NCBI RefSeq assembly: GCF_000745125.1
Contig: NZ_JQNF01000005.1
Location: 496,001 to 560,000, forward strand
Reading direction: 5' to 3'
Length of the DNA stretch: 64,000 nucleotides
Source of the DNA: Carnobacterium jeotgali MS3
GTDB taxonomy: Bacteria > Bacillota > Bacilli > Lactobacillales > Carnobacteriaceae
Position numbers and translations under genes: made by a program. A model generated the notes under the pieces. It was not told where the DNA came from. It did not search any database and was given only the letters and a program-made list of their open reading frames with translations. This document shows positions 59,934 through 64,000 of this stretch, piece by piece (position 1 is the stretch's first letter; every line of letters begins with the position of its first letter).

Positions 59934-61757
59934 ATGAATAAACAAGAATTACTGGAAAGACAAAAACGCATTCGGAATTTTTCCATTATTGCCCATATTG
60001 ACCATGGAAAATCAACATTAGCCGATCGTATTTTACAAATGACGCACACGGTCGCTGATCGTGACATGCAAGCACAATTATTGGATTCTATGGATCTTGA
60101 ACGTGAACGAGGCATCACCATTAAACTAAATGCGATTGAATTGAACTATACGGCAAAAGATGGCGAAACATATACGTTACACTTGATTGACACACCAGGT
60201 CACGTCGATTTCACGTATGAAGTTTCAAGAAGTTTAGCAGCCTGTGAAGGAGCTATTCTGGTTGTAGATGCAGCCCAAGGAATTGAAGCCCAAACATTGG
60301 CAAACGTTTATCTTGCGTTAGACAACGATCTTGAGATTATTCCGGTTATCAACAAAATAGATTTACCAGCTGCAGATCCAGAACGTGTTCGTGCTGAGAT
60401 TGAAGATGTAATTGGAATCGATGCAAGCGATGCCGTTTTAGCGAGCGCTAAAGCTGGTATTGGAATCGAAGATATCTTAGAACAAATCGTTGAAAGAGTT
60501 CCTGCTCCAGTTGGTGATACTGACAGTCCTTTGAAAGCTTTAATATTTGACTCAGCTTACGATGCTTATCGTGGAGTAGTATTGAATATTCGTGTGATGG
60601 AAGGGATGATCAAACCTGGAGATACCATGAAAATGATGAGTAACGGAAAAACATTTGAAGTAGCTGAAGTGGGCATCTTCTCACCTAAACCGATCAAACG
60701 TGATTTCTTGATGGTTGGTGACGTTGGATACGTTACAGCTAATATCAAAACCGTTCAAGATACGCGAGTTGGGGATACAATCACATTAGCAAACAATCCT
60801 GCTGAAGAATCATTAGAAGGCTACCGCAAAATGACGCCAATGGTTTATTGTGGAATGTACCCAATTGATTCATCTCGTTATGGCGATTTAAGAGACGCTT
60901 TAGACAAGTTACAATTAAATGATGCAGCTCTACAATTCGAAGCTGAAACGTCTCAAGCGCTTGGATTTGGGTATCGTTGTGGGTTCTTAGGACTTTTACA
61001 CATGGACGTTATTCAAGAACGTCTTGAACGTGAATTTAACTTAGATTTGATTACAACAGCTCCATCCGTTATTTACCACGCTAACTTAACAGATGGTACG
61101 CAACAAATCGTAGCTAACCCGGCTGAAATGCCTGAGCCAGGTGTAATTGAATCAATCGAAGAACCTTACGTTAAAGCAACAATCATGGTTCCGAATGATT
61201 ACGTTGGTGCAGTTATGGAAATTTCACAACGCAAACGTGGTGACTTCTTAACAATGGATTACATGGATGATAACCGTGTAAACGTGGTTTATGAAATTCC
61301 ATTATCAGAAATCGTTTATGATTTCTTTGATAAATTAAAATCAAGTACTAAAGGATATGCTTCTTTAGATTACGAAATGATTGGCTATAAGAAGAGCGCT
61401 CTTTCTAAGATGGATATTCTATTGAACGGTGAAAAAGTAGATGCTTTAGGATTTATCGTCCATAAAGACTTTGCTTTCAACCGTGGTAAAGCCATTGTTG
61501 ATCAATTGAAGACGATCATTCCAAGACATCAATTCGAAATTCCAGTTCAAGCAGCAATCGGACAAAAAATTGTTGCACGTTCAAACATCAAAGCCTTGCG
61601 TAAAGATGTTACAGCTAAATTATATGGTGGTGACGTAACCCGTCGTCAAAAACTATTGAAGAAACAAAAAGCTGGTAAAAAACGTATGAAACAAGTCGGA
61701 TCAGTTGAAGTACCTCAAGAAGCGTTTATGTCTGTACTTAAGATGGACGACGAATAA
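59934..61757 (+). CDS. lepA: Elongation factor 4 (LepA)
   Basis: The 607-residue translational GTPase resembles EF-G without domain IV. G1 is AHIDHGKST, switch [10 protein letters not shown] and G4 NKIDLP. The C-terminal domain, unique to LepA, holds [25 protein letters not shown]. It is implicated in ribosome biogenesis and back-translocation under stress. It has its own promoter. The DNA after it is the most irregular part of the window. Confidence 0.98.
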   Translation: MNKQELLERQKRIRNFSIIAHIDHGKSTLADRILQMTHTVADRDMQAQLLDSMDLERERGITIKLNAIELNYTAKDGETYTLHLIDTPGHVDFTYEVSRSLAACEGAILVVDAAQGIEAQTLANVYLALDNDLEIIPVINKIDLPAADPERVRAEIEDVIGIDASDAVLASAKAGIGIEDILEQIVERVPAPVGDTDSPLKALIFDSAYDAYRGVVLNIRVMEGMIKPGDTMKMMSNGKTFEVAEVGIFSPKPIKRDFLMVGDVGYVTANIKTVQDTRVGDTITLANNPAEESLEGYRKMTPMVYCGMYPIDSSRYGDLRDALDKLQLNDAALQFEAETSQALGFGYRCGFLGLLHMDVIQERLEREFNLDLITTAPSVIYHANLTDGTQQIVANPAEMPEPGVIESIEEPYVKATIMVPNDYVGAVMEISQRKRGDFLTMDYMDDNRVNVVYEIPLSEIVYDFFDKLKSSTKGYASLDYEMIGYKKSALSKMDILLNGEKVDALGFIVHKDFAFNRGKAIVDQLKTIIPRHQFEIPVQAAIGQKIVARSNIKALRKDVTAKLYGGDVTRRQKLLKKQKAGKKRMKQVGSVEVPQEAFMSVLKMDDE

Positions 61758-61810
61758 ATCGTTGATATAACAGTGTTTTTATTGGGGATTTTATGACTTG
61801 ATTTAATGAT

Positions 61811-61875
61811 TTGCCTACCATTTGCTTACCAAAATAAATTGGCTTTTCGTCAAATGGTGTGGATGAGCTAAATTT
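61811..61875. repeat. Diverged repeat copy A downstream of lepA
   Basis: This copy contains TTGCCTACCATTTGCTTACC and, 40 bp on, GTGGATGAGCTAAA. It aligns with copy B at 61964-62020, with small gaps. Read on the minus strand it gives FGKQMVGKS, a pattern like the tail of some phage integrases. Integrase origin is inference. Confidence 0.45.
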
Positions 61876-61900
61876 AGTTAAAAATATAATCTGATTTAGG

Positions 61901-61933
61901 CAGCGTGAGGCAACGTACTCACGCTGTTTTTTT
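61901..61933. terminator. Terminator between the two repeat copies
   Basis: CAGCGTGAG and CTCACGCTG form a 9-bp stem followed by seven T residues. It stands 144 bp after lepA and may end that transcript. Confidence 0.85.
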
Positions 61934-61963
61934 AGTCTCTTGGCATAAAGTGTGGTTAATTTC

Positions 61964-62020
61964 TTGCGTACCATATGTTTTGAACCAAAATCAAAATTCG
62001 TGGATGAGACTAAAAAATTT
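61964..62020. repeat. Diverged repeat copy B downstream of lepA
   Basis: TTGCGTACCATATGTTTTGA, CCAAAATCAAA and GTGGATGAGACTAAA align with copy A. On the minus strand it gives FGSKHMVRKK, matching copy A in outline. The 412-bp gap between lepA and the next gene holds only these copies, the terminator and a promoter. Confidence 0.45.
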
Positions 62021-62104
62021 CTTTAGCTTTGAAAATCGATAAAAACATTTTAATTTCGATAAACAGATCCGAAATTGAAAAATAACGACTAAAATAACTT
62101 GATA

Positions 62105-62133
62105 TTTAAAAGTATGAACTATTCAGGTATAAT
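62105..62133 (+). promoter_or_regulatory. Promoter of the FAD/NAD(P)-binding gene
   Basis: TTTAAA, a 17-nt spacer and TATAAT lie 37 bp before the next start codon. The -10 is consensus and the -35 weak. Confidence 0.5.
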
Positions 62134-62169
62134 TAGATGGATTAGTTTTGTAGTTACAGGAGGATAACA

Positions 62170-63668
62170 ATGGATATTGCTATTGTAGGAGCTGGAATTT
62201 CTGGTTCCAATGTATTAAAAAGTTTAATAACCCATCCGAATTTCCAAGCGGATGACTTAATTGATGTCTATGAACCCCGTCAGTCTCTAGGCTCAGGTTT
62301 ACCTTATGAACCAACTGACGACGAATCAATTATGTTAAACACCTCTTCGGATGTTTTGAGTGTGGATGAAAATAATGAATTAGATTTTACGGAATGGTTA
62401 GAAAGTCATTTTAAAGAACCAACGAATTTTGAGCAACTCGTTTCACGACCACATTATGGAAAATATTTAGTGGAGCGCTTTTCCCCATTCTATACGCACG
62501 AACAAGTACACCACGTTCAAAATACTGTTGTTGACGTTGAAGTGCTAGATGCTGCAACAAAAGAACCAGCAGATGACACACAAGACGGCAATTTTGTGTA
62601 CCGTATTAAAACGGAAGACGGCTGGCAAGATAGTGTCTATGATGCGGTATTCTTTTCAGTTGGACATCCTGAATACAATGATTTCTATGATTTAAAAGGG
62701 ACTGAAAATTATATTCATAACCCTTACCCAATGAAAGAAAAACTAGCAAATTTTGACAATAATCAAAAGATTTCAGTTGTTGGAAGTGGTGCTACAGGTG
62801 TTGACTTGATGCGTTTCTTCATGTCTAATTATGAATTAGAGCAACCTCTAACATTTTATGATTTAAAAGAACCGTTCTACTGTGTAGCTATTCCTTATGA
62901 GAAGGATGATTTTACCTATCACTTAACAAAAAATTGGGTGGAAGAACAAAAAGAAGTACACGGTGGGTTTATTCCGCTCCAAGTCATACTCGATACGATT
63001 AAAGATGATTTAAAACAAGAGAATGCTAAGCTATGGTAGTTTACAATCGTTATAAATCAGGAACGCTAGACGTTTTCCGCAAAGCATTTGATATGAAAGA
63101 CCAGGAATTGGCAGCTGTTCAGAAATACGCGGCTAATTCTGTTCCAAATCTTCCGCATTTATATAATGCATTGTCAGGTGAAGACCAACAAGAGTATATG
63201 AAAAACTATTATCAGATTATGTTGTTTTTCAAAACGAAAGTACCTTACTACAGCTATCAGTGGTTATTTGAATTAATCGATGCGGGTAAAGTAGAAACCG
63301 TTGCTGGTTTAAAAGAAGTAAATGTTTTAGAAAATGGACGCTTCCAATTTGTGACGGAGGATAGCGAAGCCGAAGCTGATATTGTCGTTAACGCAACAGG
63401 TTTTATAAACAATATTGAAATACTGACTAAACACTCTGAGTTAATTAAAAATCTGTTCCATCGCCGCTTAATTATGCCGCATGTGAATGGGAAATTTATC
63501 TTAGTCGATTGGCCACAGTGTCGTGTGCTTAACCAACAATATGGACGTATGGATAATTTATTCTTCCTCGGTCTATTAATTGGTGGAACACAACATGAGA
63601 ATAATGATGCCGGGCAAACGATTCAGCAAGCCCAATATACAGCAAAAGCGTTTATGGACGAACGATAA
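62170..63668 (+). pseudogene. FAD/NAD(P)-binding protein gene split by a frameshift
   Basis: Two adjacent frames together encode one protein of about 499 residues of the NAD_binding_9 type of FAD/NAD(P)-binding proteins. Part 1 (62170-63039, 289 residues) has the dinucleotide-binding IVGAGISGSN at the start and VVGSGATGVDL near residue 213. Part 2 (63033-63668, 211 residues) begins MVVYNRYKSGTLDVFR and has IVVNATGFINN and a late GGTQHENNDAG block. The frames overlap at ATGGTAG, and one added base near 63030 would restore a single frame. Either a one-base deletion, a sequencing error, or two coupled polypeptides is possible. The redox substrate is unknown. Confidence 0.8.
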
Positions 63669-63684
63669 TTTAACAATGAAATGA

Positions 63685-63717
63685 GCTCAGAACCCTTTGT
63701 GGTTCTGGGCTTTTTTG
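63685..63717 (+). terminator. Terminator after the split FAD gene
   Basis: GCTCAGAACC and GGTTCTGGGC pair over ten positions with one G-U, followed by six T residues. Confidence 0.9.
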
Positions 63718-63809
63718 TTCACATGCGTATAAATTTCGGAATGGCCGGATTATTGTTATATTAAGGGTACGCAAATGGAACAAGCTATATGAATGCAAGA
63801 GGAATTTAT

Positions 63810-63983
63810 ATGGAAATCGAAGGTTACGAAAAATTAACGCTATGAGGTAAAAAAATATTCGATCGAACACATGTGGAGAATAAGAAAGTTGTAGATGACG
63901 AATCAACTCAACTGCTTGTATGTCATTCATATATTCATAAAATAAACTTTGAACTGGAACGGTTAATTCGTTTAGTCGGATAA
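63810..63983 (+). pseudogene. Small ORF interrupted by an in-frame TGA
   Basis: ATG at 63810, preceded by AGAGGA, opens MEIEGYEKLTL, then TGA (63843-63845). The same frame continues without stops for 45 codons to a TAA, ending in INFELERLIRLVG. Its codons look like those of real genes nearby. I do not recognise the family. It may be a decayed gene or chance. A possible promoter with TGTTATATT lies near 63756. The final 17 bases of the window show nothing. Confidence 0.35.
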
Positions 63984-64000
63984 GTTTAGTGTTCCTTCAT

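Noticed and set aside
61738-61974. 78-codon minus-strand ORF after lepA as an intact gene
   Set aside because: It runs through a terminator hairpin and both repeat copies and has no ribosome site; treated as repeat remnants.

Overview
This window is a low-GC Firmicutes chromosome segment, most likely from Lactobacillales of the Carnobacterium/Enterococcus type. The evidence is an AT-rich sequence with strong AGGAGG-type ribosome binding sites, Bacillus-like gene blocks (recU/PBP1 next to ypsA-gpsB-rnpB; rpsB-tsf-pyrH-frr-uppS-cdsA-rseP-proS-polC; rimP-nusA-ylxR-ylxQ-infB-rbfA; truB-ribF; hrcA-grpE-dnaK-dnaJ-lepA), an EbsA-like protein and a long-form thymidylate synthase. The genus is an inference. 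Almost all of the window is core housekeeping DNA; I see no tRNA, rRNA, CRISPR array, intact prophage or insertion sequence.

Layout. 1-5.2 kb: the start of a class A penicillin-binding protein gene and recU on the minus strand, then ypsA, gpsB, the RNase P RNA, an RlmL-type methyltransferase, an RNase HI-like gene, an EbsA-like gene and a cold-shock gene. 5.3-17.2 kb: a uracil-DNA glycosylase-like protein, an ABC-F ATPase, thyA-dfrA, a GDSL esterase with YpmS, msrA-yozE, deoD, a CtpA protease, two tandem signal peptidases, rbgA and rnhB. 17.3-28.6 kb: lexA with an operator, ynzC, transketolase, yneF, a heterodimeric ABC exporter, plsC and a SWIM/SNF2 helicase. 28.7-42.2 kb: the rpsB-to-polC translation, envelope-lipid and replication block. 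42.2-47.4 kb: the nusA-infB operon. 47.6-54.7 kb: a LysM polysaccharide deacetylase, degV, truB-ribF and argGH. 54.9-61.8 kb: the CIRCE-controlled chaperone operon, dnaJ and lepA. 61.8-64 kb: a less orderly tail with diverged repeats, a frameshifted FAD/NAD(P)-binding gene and a small broken ORF.

The genes cover ribosome assembly and translation (rpsB, tsf, frr, infB, rbfA, rimP, rbgA, lepA, truB), RNA processing (rnpB, RNase H enzymes), DNA replication and repair (polC, recU, lexA, the UDG-like protein, thyA/dfrA for dTMP), envelope biogenesis (PBP1, gpsB, uppS, cdsA, plsC, rseP, signal peptidases, CtpA, deacetylase) and proteostasis (hrcA regulon).

The most interesting material lies between genes. 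A 670-bp gap between frr and uppS holds a candidate multibranched non-coding RNA. It has its own promoter and runs convergently into a gene for a 33-residue hydrophobic peptide, with a shared bidirectional terminator between them; this geometry recalls Fst-type type I toxin-antitoxin loci. The polC leader carries a possible Shine-Dalgarno switch, the nusA operon leader carries a promoter-proximal terminator, and rpsB and tsf each have structured leaders. All structures were found by eye, without folding or database searches.
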